Shown here: positions 22,101 through 32,284 of the stretch, piece by piece | How positions within the stretch are numbered: position 1 is the first letter of the stretch | How the letters are laid out: every line of letters begins with the position of its first letter | DNA from: Tuctoria greenei | Lineage: Eukaryota > Streptophyta > Magnoliopsida > Poales > Poaceae | Assembly (NCBI GenBank): GCA_036927565.1 | Contig: JAYESD010000009.1 | Span: 151,550,929-151,614,928, forward strand | Reading direction: 5' to 3' | Length of the DNA: 64,000 bases | Made by a program: the position numbers and the translations under genes | Notes under the pieces: model-generated | What the model was told of the DNA's origin: nothing | Database searches by the model: none | Seen by the model: only the letters and a program-made list of their open reading frames with translations

Positions 22101-23460
22101 CGAGTGCCCTAACCTATCATGCCACCTGTCGATGGATAGCTTGATGGTCATGACTGCACAACTGGAAGGTGATGAAGAAAGCTCCAAGGTCGTCCATGGA
22201 TAAAGACCCCCTCTACATTTGTCGCGAAGCAGAAATTTCTTCAAAATTTGATCCTTCACCAAGAAAAAAGTTGGATGATACTCAAGAAAAACGGAATTGT
22301 CAGTCGTAAGCTTATGGACCGAAATCAAAAAATTTCTTGGCAGAAGGAACATGCAAGATTTGGTTTAGATGCAAGGAACGAACAAGGGTTTTTAAAATAG
22401 AATATCCAACGAAATCGATTCCCATACCTGAGCCATTCGTCGTTTGGACCTTATCTGATCCGTTATATCTCTCCTTGACCGAGAGCTTGTCAAGTTCTCC
22501 TGAGATGTGATCCATCGCTCCAGAATCTGTGTACCAATTTGTGTCTATACCATAATATGACCCGACATTGTAAGATGACACGACATTTTTTGCAGCTCTC
22601 TCATTGGGCTTGAAGTCACGATCAAAACGTTTGTAGCATCTCACAACTGTGTGTCCTATTTTATCACACAGCGGGCACACTGGCTTGTTCTCTGGATTGC
22701 CGCGCCCTCAGCCTTGCATACCAGAATTGCCACAGCCACTTCCCTAGTGGCCACCCCTTCTTCCACGAGAGTAATTTCCACGAGTGGCAGCATTAGCATT
22801 AATATGATATTGTTGAGAGTTTTGTTGCCTCTCCAGTCTTGCCTCAGTCACCAAGAGTTGAGCATAGAGGTCTAACAATGACACTGGATCCGATCTAGTG
22901 CTAATATTCTCAATGAGATAATTGTATTCAGCATCTAAACCGGACAGAACATATGAGATAATGTCATCATCCTCAAGTTTTTTTCCTGCAGCTGCCATCT
23001 CATCCACCAATTCTTTCATCCTTGCATAATACACAGCAATAGATGACTCACCTTTCCTGGTGTTGGAAAGTTTGGCCTGGAGAAGCATCACGCGAGCCCT
23101 GGATTGTGATGCATAACTCTCCTGAATGGTTGTCCAGGCTTCTACTGCCGAGGTACATGCCGCAACATGGGCTAACACCTCCTTGGACAAGGTGTAATTG
23201 GTATAATTGAGTAGTTGTTGGTCTTGCACCAACTAGGACGCATACTCAGGATTAGAAATCAATTCTCGGGTGTTGTCAGCATTCACCACCGAGATCTTCT
23301 CAACAGGCTTCTTCATCGATCCATCCAGCAGACCGAACAATTGAGCCCCACGAATCAATGGAAGGACTTGAGTATTCCAAAGAAGGTAATTGTCCCTCGT
23401 CGATTTCTCGACATGGTGACCAAGAGTATTGAATCCAGATGGATTCGAAGATGACCCAAC
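19129..23460 (-). pseudogene. Copia-4 gag-pol remnant
   Basis: Fragments in biological order are: gag with a UBN2-type core (about 23232-22744, broken by a stop near 23233); a zinc-knuckle-like segment and protease with YTDSGA (about 22680-22330); pre-integrase with WHDRLGH (about 22120) and integrase with FSDVWGP (about 21945) and a C-terminal integrase piece (21796-21416); reverse transcriptase pieces including YRLKQAPHAWY (20252-20031); RT thumb and RNase H pieces (19846-19547) and the C-terminus with RTKHIE (19320-19129). Stops and frameshifts lie between nearly all fragments, so it is inactive. Confidence 0.88.
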
Positions 23461-23480
23461 CTGTTCTCATAGGAGAAGGA

Positions 23481-23494
23481 TGGCTCTAATACCA
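23481..23494 (-). other. Primer-binding site of Copia-4
   Basis: The minus strand reads TGGTATTAGAGCCA, one base from the common plant Copia TGGTATCAGAGC site, immediately inside the right (5') LTR. Confidence 0.85.
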
Positions 23495-23834
23495 TGTGGA
23501 AAATCATACTTGGCGAGTTGGGTAGAACCAAGCCTCTCAAACTCGAGTCAGCTTGGGTTAAGTGTTACTTAAATAGAACAGAGTACAATATGGATAGTGA
23601 TGGTTGTTACATGCGGTGCAGCCAATCAACCAATCACTTAAACAGAAAGAAAATATTTCCTACGAATATTTCTCTAGAATTTGTTTACTTGTTATCTTAA
23701 CCTTCCAAACTAACCCGGTCCTATCTTCATCCTTGTATGACAAGTCTTCATTCTATCCAGATCTTTGCTCCGTTTGTTATGCTGCCAAATCTCAATCTAT
23801 CACGTTTGATACGTCTGGTGATTATCTTCCAACA
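23495..23834 (-). repeat. Copia-4 5' LTR (right copy)
   Basis: 340 bp. On the minus strand it starts TGTTGGAAG and ends TTTTCCACA, good inverted ends. The outer flank is GACCC (23835-23839). The matching target duplication would be beyond the left edge because of the nested insertions. Confidence 0.85.
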
Positions 23835-25736
23835 GACCCTCCTATCTTTGTCTTCTCACATTTCCTCCTGAACCTGAGCTTCTTCATCAGCAGCTTCAAT
23901 CCTGAGGAGGAGCCCTTGTTCTTTCATGACTTTGATTGCCGCTTACAAAATGGAATCACCAGCGTCCTTGATGACCTGAGGAGCATCTCTCTTGAATGGA
24001 CCTGCCCAGTATTTCATAAGGGCACACAAATGACATAAAATATCAACAGGATGTTTAATTAATTTTTTATCAAAAAAGGCTCTATTCCGAGCTTTCCATA
24101 TTGCCCAACAAACAACAGCTAAACTGAACATATAATAACAATCTACATTCGGTATAGCAAATTTAACCCAAATGTTGAATTGTTCAATAGAGTTAGGTCT
24201 ATATTGATAACCAAAACATTTAGCCAAAATAGACCATATCACCTTCGCAACCGGGCATACGAAAAAGAGGTAGGTAACCGTTTCCTGGTCATCACAAAAG
24301 TAACAATACTCATCCCCTTGCCAATTCCTTCGCAAAAGGTTGTCTTTAGTTAAAATAACATCATTTAATACCATACACATAAACGTTTTAATCTTCGAAG
24401 GTAACTTGGCTTTCCAAACTTGTTTAAAGTTGGGCCCCTCTTCCCTTCTAGTGAGGCGCTTGTACAAAGAGTTTACAGTATATATACCACTCTTATCCCA
24501 AATCCATTTTACTTCATCTTTTTCCTCATTCAAGCGAATCTCATGAATTTTCCCATATAACTCATACCACTGGGAGTGTAGAAATAAAGGAAAATGAATT
24601 ATAAAGGCAAGCATCCAATTAACATGTGCAGCTTCAGCTATAGAGATTTCCTGATTATCTGCCAAATACAACAGCATGGGATAAATCACACATAACGGTG
24701 TATCAAATAGCCATTTGTCTGATCAGAAACTAATTGATTTCCCATTTCCCACCACAAATTTCCTCCCCAACAGATAATATTTCCTGACTTTCATCAGGTC
24801 TTTCCAAATGGGAGAGTCTCCTTGTCTCCCCTTAATTGAACCAATAGGCACTGTTTTCACATACTTGGCTCTGACCAGATCTTGCCACAACCCCTCTTCT
24901 GTTTCTAGACTCCACCACCATTTGCGCAAAAGGCTAATGTTCATTTTTCCTTAGTTTTTTTATCCTAAGCCCACCTTTTCCTTTACTTTTGCATACCACC
25001 TGCCAGTTTATCAAGTGGTATTTCTTCTTCGTCGACCACCTTTGCCAAAAGAATATCCTCATGTTGTTATCCATACGATCAATTACCGTTTTTGGTAATA
25101 TGTACATCGACATGTGATAAGTTGGTATATTAGAAAGACTGGTGTTGATAAGAACCAGACGACCAGCCATGGAAAGGGAATTTCCCCTCCAAGTACCAAG
25201 TTTTTTGTTTGCTTTTTCCTCAACATATTGTCAATCAGCCACATAAGGCTTAGATGTACTTATTGGAATACCCAAATATCTCAAATGGAGTTTCCCTAAC
25301 CGACAGTTAAAAATTTGGGCATATTTGCATGCCATATAGTCATCCCCATAAATCATTATTAATTTGCTCTTTCTCGAAGTTGATTTTCAACCCCGACATA
25401 TTCTCATAAATATATAGCAGTAATTTTAGATAGGAGGCTTCTTCTTCATTTTCTTGGATGCACAGAATCATATCATCTGCGTATTAAAGTACAACTATTC
25501 CACCAGGGACTAAGTCCTCAGCTAGCCCTCAAATCAACTTATTTCTTATTGCCATGTGGATCATTTTGCTTAAGGAGTCAGCAACCAAATTGAATAACAA
25601 GGGGAAAAAGGGTCACTCTGCCTAACACCTTGGCTGCTTTGAAAATGAGGACCAACTTTGTTGTTCAATTCAGCACTAATTGTACCATTATGGACCACCA
25701 TCTTAATCCACATACACCAGGTCTTATTGAAACTCC
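23835..25736 (-). mobile_element. LINE-A, 3' fragment of a non-LTR retrotransposon
   Basis: Minus-strand remnants of ORF2: reverse transcriptase with SSQGVRQSDPF near 25610, YADD at 25483-25472 preceded by an in-frame TAA at 25486-25484, the downstream SGLKINFEKEQ segment, then a thumb region (25170-24723) and a zf-RVT domain (24689-23943) with RRNWQGDEYCYFC. The 5' half is absent. Many frameshifts mark it as dead. It is cut on the left by Copia-4 and on the right by LINE-B. Confidence 0.85.
23943..24689 (-). pseudogene. LINE-A ORF2 C-terminus (zf-RVT domain)
   Basis: This is the longest open piece of LINE-A, 248 codons. It holds WKAKLPSKIKTF and a Cys/His cluster (CYFCDDQETVTYLFFVC) of the zf-RVT domain found at the C-terminus of plant LINE and related reverse transcriptases. 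It has no upstream frame connection, so no product is expected. Confidence 0.82.
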
Positions 25737-27412
25737 TTTTAGATAATGGGATATAACCCGACCTTCACCCCCGGAAAGGATATGGCCGACACAAACATAA
25801 TGTTCTTACATCCAAAAGATGAGAAAACAAAAAGAAAACACAAAATAGTGATGCAACCCAGTACAACTTATTACATTGTAATTCTGTAACTAAAATTCTA
25901 ACCAAATCTAGAAAATACTTACATGGCTGTAGAATCCAATGTTGTGGATGCCACTCTTATCAAGGTAGACCTTTCCTCATCCTTCTGCAGTAATGCCCAA
26001 GTTCGGCTCCAGTATGTACCTTTGAATAAAACCTGCATATATGTTTTCATTGGACAATTATCAAAAATAACATCATTCCGACATGTCCATAAAGCCCAAC
26101 AGTAAGCTACAATGCCAATTATGATCAATTTCCTGGCTTTTGGATGAAAAGAAACAATCCATTCATTAAGCAAGTGAGAAACAGAGACTGGGGTACTAAC
26201 ATTAAATGTTATATTAACTATCCTCCAAATGAATTTAGCATAATGGCAATCAAAAAGGAGGTGTTGAATTGTTTCTTCATTTCTGCAGAAAATACATTTA
26301 CTGTCACCCCTCCAGTTACGGCGCAAAAGATTATCTTTTGTTAATATTACCCCTCGCTGTAGGAACCACAAAAATATTTTAATCTTAAGTGGTAGTTTAG
26401 CTTTCCATAGCCTACTGTTATGTCTCACATTGCCATTAAATATTAACGCTCTGTACATAGAGCTCACTGTAAAACATCCATGCTGATGTAAATCCCACTT
26501 AAAGGTGTCATCCGCATCGTTAAGCCTTACATGAGCAATTGTTTCTACAAGTCTATACCACCGGTGTAAGTTAGTACCCACCAGTCCCCGTCTAAAAGAA
26601 ATATTAAGCGGGATAGTACTAAAAACTTTCGCTACCGTGGCATGCTTGTATCTGGTTATGCCATACAAAGCCGGGAACCTTTCTTTCAAAGTATAATTCC
26701 CCATCCATCTATCCTCCCAAAATCTGACACTGACTCCATTGTTGACTTTAAAGTTACCAAAACCTAGGAATTTCTCTTTTACTTTCATAAGGCCAGACCA
26801 AAATTGAGAATCACCTGCTTTTTTTTAACTTGTCCTAAATTCTTGTTTTTTAAATACTTTCTCTTTAAAAGCCACTGCCACGTTCCATCTTCATTAATTA
26901 ATTTAAACAACCATTTACTTAATAAGCATTGGTTCTGGATATCAATGTTCAGAATACCTAACCCCCCTTGCTCCTTCGGTTGACATACTATATTCCATTT
27001 TGTTAATCTGTATTTTTTTATGACTATCAGCCTGCCAGAAAAATCTTGATCTAAAATAATCTATTCTCTCCAACACCCCCTGGGAACCTCAAAGAATGAA
27101 ATCATAAACATAACTAGATTGGTTAACACAGAGTTGATCAGCACTAATCGACCTCCTACCGATAAATGTTTTCCCTTCCAACTACTTAATTTCTTCTCAA
27201 ATTTTTCCTCAATCGCTTTCCAGTCCTTATTATAAAGTTTACGAAAATGCATCGGAATCCCTAAATACTTATAAGGATATACCCCTGATTTACAACCAAA
27301 CAGTCTTGAATATTGTCCTTCTGTTGTTTTTGCTTCTCCAAAGCAAAATAACTCAGACTTGTGAAAATTAATTTTTAGACCAGACAATTGTTCAAAAGCA
27401 CAAAGTATCAGT
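25737..27412 (-). mobile_element. LINE-B, 5'-truncated LINE
   Basis: The minus strand begins inside ORF2 just after the YADD block (LCAFEQLSGLKINFHKS near 27395), continues through the thumb (27387-27061) and the zf-RVT domain (26788-25919). It then has a 3'UTR ending GTTATATCCCATTATCTAAAA at 25757-25737, close in form to the LINE-C 3' end. The short A tail abuts LINE-A reverse transcriptase sequence, so LINE-B was inserted in or against LINE-A. 5' truncation is typical of target-primed reverse transcription. Confidence 0.82.
25919..26788 (-). pseudogene. LINE-B ORF2 C-terminus (zf-RVT domain)
   Basis: An open stretch of 289 codons with WKAKLPLKIKIFLW and the Cys-rich RRNWRGDSKCIFC...HLLFDC cluster. 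It is homologous to LINE-A at 23943-24689 but clearly a different copy or subfamily. There is no intact RT upstream. Confidence 0.83.
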
Positions 27413-28082
27413 TTCTGATGGATGAAATGACAACCTGCCCTGCCGGGCCGAGAGACAGTGACTGCTGGTTGATTGGTACCTGCTCACGCTATCCGTGACG
27501 TGTATGATATGACCTGAGTAGTGGCCGACCGGCACGGCACCGAGGATGAAGCCAACTCTCACGACGGGAGAAGGCCATCGACCCTTGTCACGTGGGTCAT
27601 CTAACCTCACCATCCGCTCGCTCATGCCCAGAGCCGTCCTATGGAAACCGATGAATCCTAGTATGATTTTGCCGAAAGCATCCCTAAGGCTATCCAAGCT
27701 CATCACTCTATACTTTATTCTATACACTATTCTTATTTTACTTTTACAGTATTTACTCTAAATTTACACTACCCAACATTTTTTACAGTATCACCGGTGT
27801 AGATGGTCTAACACTGTAATTGATTAGTGACAACATACGTGATGGAAGGCGTCCACGTCACAACAGAGAGATTGGTCGATTAATCGGGACACCGAATGAT
27901 TGATTAGTCAGGCGAGGACGGACGGATGATTTAGCAAGCAAGGACAAGTGGACAATCAGTTGTTGGTAGAATTATGCAACTGTGCAAGATATTCGTCACC
28001 CTTGTGATGGATGGATATTCCCATTCATTTACGTGAAGCATGACATATGTACATTCTCATTCAATTAATTAAAACAGAAAAA
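27413..28082. other. Intergenic sequence
   Basis: The 27440-27680 part is GC-rich. The 27690-27800 part is AT-rich with repeated ACTCTA/TTTTAC words that look like old non-autonomous DNA transposon debris. No ORF here shows a recognisable domain. Confidence 0.5.
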
Positions 28083-28382
28083 AGGGGCTGTCTAGTTTTC
28101 AAGCGCCTAAAATTTAAGAAAATTTCAGGCACCGTATAATTAGCAGCTAATTATTATCATTAATCACTAATTCTTGTAATTAACTATAAACTTTTAATTC
28201 TATAGATTAATCAATTACAATTTTTGTGTTAGCTTATTTTTACAACAGACATAATCTTACAAATTACAGATTAAAAATTAAAAAAAAATAAAAAAGAAAC
28301 TTACCTCTTGCTTGCCACTGTGCGCCCATGGCTGTCGCCTGATGCGAGACGCCAAATCAGACGTCTGTCTATCAGCATTTCC
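28083..28382 (+). repeat. Dispersed non-coding repeat, copy 1
   Basis: About 300 bp starting GGGGCTGTCTAG, with an AT-rich core holding TAATTAGCAGCTAATTA, and ending in CGCCTGA-type words. The reverse complement is recognisable at about 58770-59058 with the same order of blocks. There is no coding capacity. It is likely a short DNA transposon or other TE derivative; terminal repeats and target duplications were not resolved. Confidence 0.65.
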
Positions 28383-30060
28383 GCAGAAAAAAAATTGAGA
28401 TATTTTCATTCGATCGAAAAATATGTTCCCCGTTCCACAAATGCGGAGATAGCCTTGGAGGAAGAGAGGTCCAGTGGGCTAACACGCTGAAGGAAGTAAA
28501 AGCATGCCGGACTGGACGGCCTCGACCCGAGCGACTAAACTCTTCAACCTATTTGCAGCCCAACTTGAAGGCCCATTCTGTTTCGTACAAAACGTAAACG
28601 GTCTTTACTGGGCCGAAGTTAACGGGATTCTGACTGCGGAGGCCGTTCCCATCTGCATCAACTTTCTTTACAGTGTCCCAAAAGACGAGAGCGACCGAGC
28701 GCTCTGCAGCGCACCCACCCCACCGTGAACTGACCAAAAGAGAACCGTTTTCTGTGGCGTAGGAGAACGCAGCTGGCTTGACCCTGAAGCGATCATCCGT
28801 CGTGCCATCACGTACACATCGTTGCAATCATTCCATGATCTCGAATGACCAGACCAGACCACCAAACGCACCGAGAAACAAAAAAAGGCCTTGGTTTGCT
28901 TTGCTTGCAATCCCCGCGGCCGATCGTCGCAATCCCCGCGCGTGATTAGTTGACCCGAACCGCATGCCGCCACTTGCCGCCGCGCGATCCGGCCGGCGGT
29001 AGGTTACGTACACGGCGGCCGGAGCTAGCTAATCCGCGAACCCAGAGAGCCGATCGAGTCAAAAGCGCGGGCGTCACTCAGCTATTATTGGTTGATTGGG
29101 TTGGTTAGATTAGTTAGTTAACGCGAGATTATTAGCTTAATACCCGGCCTTGATTCACGGGCACGGCACGCACCGTCTCCCTCCAACCTGAAAGCCGCGC
29201 GCGCCGGCATCGGCATGCGGAGAGCAACCGCTCCGCTTTCCTCTCCTCCCGAGTAGTTCAAAGCGGAAAAGCCGCGTTGGCGTTGGACTGGCACTCTGGC
29301 AGCAGCGCGAGGAGCGAGTCAACCGGGGCACCCGTCATCGTCGCCGTCGCAGCCAGCCAGCTCACGGCGAAACGGGATTTGCAGCGAGCAGGATCAGTGG
29401 TTGACTCGTGATCATGACTGGGTGAGCGCCAAACGTTTGGTGCACGCCGTCGTTTCGTGATCGTGGCCTCGCTATCAGACAGGCGCCGCTGCCGAACGGT
29501 GGAGGGTCCGTCCGCCCGCGCGCGGCGATGGCACGACCTGAGCTAATAACCTCGCCTGGTCAAGCGGGGGCCACGTCTCGCGCCGTGACGACAACGGATG
29601 GGTACGAGAATTTCCTCGGTTCAGCCCTCGACTCCATCGTTAACCCTGATACCAGGTACGTCGCCTCAGGTGGCTCTGGCTCAAGAAACGTACTGTATAC
29701 AACAAAGCTTCGAACTGTAGTCTCGGTCTCGTACGAGGAAACCGAAAATTTTACGGGAACAATAAAATTGAAAATTTTACGAAAGCAATCTGACACTTTC
29801 ACGTTGATCAAAGTGAGCTAGCACGCAACTTTACACATGAGGTCGTGGTCGTTTCATTACGTGTCCATAGCTTGTACACGCCGCATTCCAAGTTGTACTA
29901 CACGATATGAAAATCAATAGAAGACAACACCGTTTATCAGAATGTCAAACGAGTTGCTTGCTTGCTCCATCCACCCAATCCATCCGTGCACCCCTAACCC
30001 AACACACACCCAAAAGATGCCATGCCTTCTGATGAAATAAATAAACCAAAAAAGGGAGGT
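28383..30060. other. Intergenic and upstream region of the bHLH gene
   Basis: GC-rich with many CG dinucleotides at 28900-29560, AT-richer afterwards. Short ORFs (for example 29528-29821) have no recognisable domain. It probably contains the distal promoter of the bHLH gene, but no single element is convincing. Confidence 0.5.
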
Positions 30061-30074
30061 ACTAGAGAACAAAA

Positions 30075-30392
30075 ATGTGCGCCAACTTCCGTGCCTTTTC
30101 TGCTCCTGCTAGGGCTGGCGCTGCATTGCACTGCACCCCCTGCCTGATCAAAGTGATCATCATCACCACTCCATCAGTTCAACGCGTCTTTTCATCAGTC
30201 CCCATCCCCGGCAAGCAAAAGCCTCGCCTTTTTCTTCTCCGCCCAAACCGTCTCCTCCTCTCCCCCTCACCTCATCACCTCGCTCGCCCGCTCACCTCCC
30301 GTCTCTCCTGCTCCCCCGCTCCTGCGCCGCCACTTCACCCATCTCTCTTTCCTTCTCCCTTCCCGTCGCGGTATTCAGCCTTCGTCGCCCGG
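30075..30392 (+). promoter_or_regulatory. Non-coding first exon (5'UTR) of the bHLH gene
   Basis: A strongly CT-rich leader (30185-30380) ends in CCCGG followed by GTAAGT at 30393, a good splice donor. The matching acceptor TTTGAGTGCAG ends at 32185, giving a 1.79-kb leader intron. The transcript start is not defined; the start given is only an outer estimate. The ORF overlapping this exon is not thought to be translated as a gene. Confidence 0.6.
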
Positions 30393-31534
30393 GTAAGTTC
30401 CCAATTCGGTCCCCCCCTCTTTACCTTCCGGTGCAACCATGCTGCATGCTCGGTTTCTTTGTTCCGTTGTGTCGTCTCTGTTCCTGGAGATGATTCCATT
30501 GCCCGTCAGAGCTTCGGGGATCGATCTCCTGTTCGACCCTGTTTTTTTTTTCGCGCATGGGGTGCGCCTATTGCTACTGGCGTTTCTTGGTGCGGTGTGT
30601 ATACGGATTATAGTTTCTTGGTGGGGTTCATTTGCGTGGAAGCGGAACAGGCCAATGTCCGAGAGGAGAGATGGTCCGGGTGAACCGTCGTCTGGGACTG
30701 ATTGATGCGAGTTTTGATTGTGGTGCGGTTGGTTTGTTTCCGAAGATCACGTACACGGTACGAGTGACTGACTGACTGGACTGTATTTTGTCTGACTAAT
30801 ATTCATCATGTCAATCTTAGAGGGAGATAAGGGAACGGGGATTAAAAGGGAGATTTCTTCGTCTCTAGTTCTGATTAAGGACTGGTTTTCTGAGGTAATT
30901 TCAAGTAACAACAAAAAAAATCTTAATTCGTGGAATGCCATCTTCTCGCTTGTCAGAACTTACAATTGCAGAAAAGTGATCTACATGTTGTGGTTCTCTT
31001 AATTATTCTATGATAGCATAGTTAGGGGTTCTGTGACAGAATCAGATGTTATAAACTTAAATTTCTTATCTGTTCTATCTATTCTTTACGACAAATGAGC
31101 TTCTATATGCGTGTAGCACAATGTAAAGTTACCATTTGATCAGTTGATTGTAGCATAAGTTGGTTTAAAACAGTTGTTCTCTAGCTTCAGGGTGAGGATA
31201 TTAGTCGTTTTTGTGTACATTCAGCCGTGCATGTAGGAAGTAACAAAATGGAAGATAGAAATTCTAATTCATCTGTTTTTGTATCATGAGCGAATATCTG
31301 AACCAGTCCTGCTTGTTCAAAGAGATTAGTACAGACTTGATTGCATTCCAGAACAGTAAGTTGTGTTCCCTTGGCACTGTGATCAATTAGAAATATTTTA
31401 TTTAACACAAGATAAGTGAACATACTCTATGCTTTCATTTGCTAATTTAACTTTCCTATACGGCGTGGAAACTTGTGTTCTGTCTGAATCTCTAATTTTG
31501 CCTTGATCAGCAATATTTACCCCTCTGTGTGTTT

Positions 31535-31690
31535 TTGGGTGTGTAAAGTGTAACCAGCCACTTGTGTCCCGAGGTCTTGGGTTCGGACCAACCTCTCTGC
31601 AAAAGCAGGAGTAACACTGTCTGGAAATAACCTTTCCCTATACCCACAATGTGAGGGAGCCTTCGGTACCGGGTACGCCCCTTTAACCAG
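31535..31690 (+). mobile_element. tRNA-derived SINE in the bHLH leader intron
   Basis: CTTGGGTTCGGACC near 31577 resembles a Pol III B box, and it is followed downstream by GGGAGCCTTCGGTACCGGGTACGCCCTTT, split here as GGGAGCCTTCGG and TACCGGGTACGCCC near 31655-31680. That 3' part, CACCGGGTACGCCC-like before a T-rich end, is typical of Au-like grass SINEs. It is not a functional tRNA gene, because no cloverleaf is evident. Confidence 0.6.
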
Positions 31691-32284
31691 CCAGTTGTCG
31701 TACAGGCTTAATTGGACTTACCATCACCACTATGCATTTTATCAGGAGGAAAAAAAATGATGAAATGATTCAGATCCCCACCCATAGATAGTTTCTATGG
31801 CAGAACTTAAATGAGAATGATCCAGCCTGAGCTGTTGTCCAAAATGCAGTAACCAAGAGGAATTCAAACAGTTCAGACATATTTTAATGTTGGTTTCCTG
31901 AAGTGGTTAAAACATCTGCCAAATATGTTTCTTCAATTTGCCTTTCTTCACATGGCAATCTTATATTAGATCTAGTCTCTTTTCGTTTATAGTATCCGAG
32001 TGTTGGTCCATGCACAATCTACAAATAGCTGACAGCTGTTTCTGCTGCATAAGATCCATTCCCAGGAGCTCATCCTTAAATTATGTTCTTTCGGCATCAT
32101 AATTGTGTTTTCTTTGTGCTAAAGGAAACATCATGGTCATCGATTTTTGTCTTTGTAAGTAATATGGTTTTCTCTTTGAGTGCAGGTGTTATCAAATTAT
32201 AAGCTGTGGACCCTTTTGGCTTCTAGAAGCCACTAGTTTTAACCATTTTGGGCAAAACTTTTGGTGGCATATCTGGGGACTCAC

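Larger units (their letters stand above)
18828..23834 (-). mobile_element. Decayed Copia element (Copia-4), minus strand, left LTR truncated
   Basis: Two similar short LTRs (18828-19109 and 23495-23834) flank an internal region with a polypurine tract next to the left LTR and a tRNA-Met-type primer site next to the right one, so the element reads leftwards. Gag and Copia pol fragments remain in many frames. The left LTR lacks its outer 60 bases exactly where the Gypsy LTR abuts, which suggests Gypsy inserted into it. Short LTRs resemble the Ale/Retrofit or similar lineages; lineage is not certain. Confidence 0.88.

Noticed and set aside
29528..29821. 97-codon ORF upstream of the bHLH gene
   Set aside because: No domain, no splice context or leader features, and an overlapping ORF on the other strand.
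31560..31640. Functional tRNA gene
   Set aside because: Only a degenerate B-box-like segment is present; no cloverleaf or anticodon stem can be built. Better explained as SINE.
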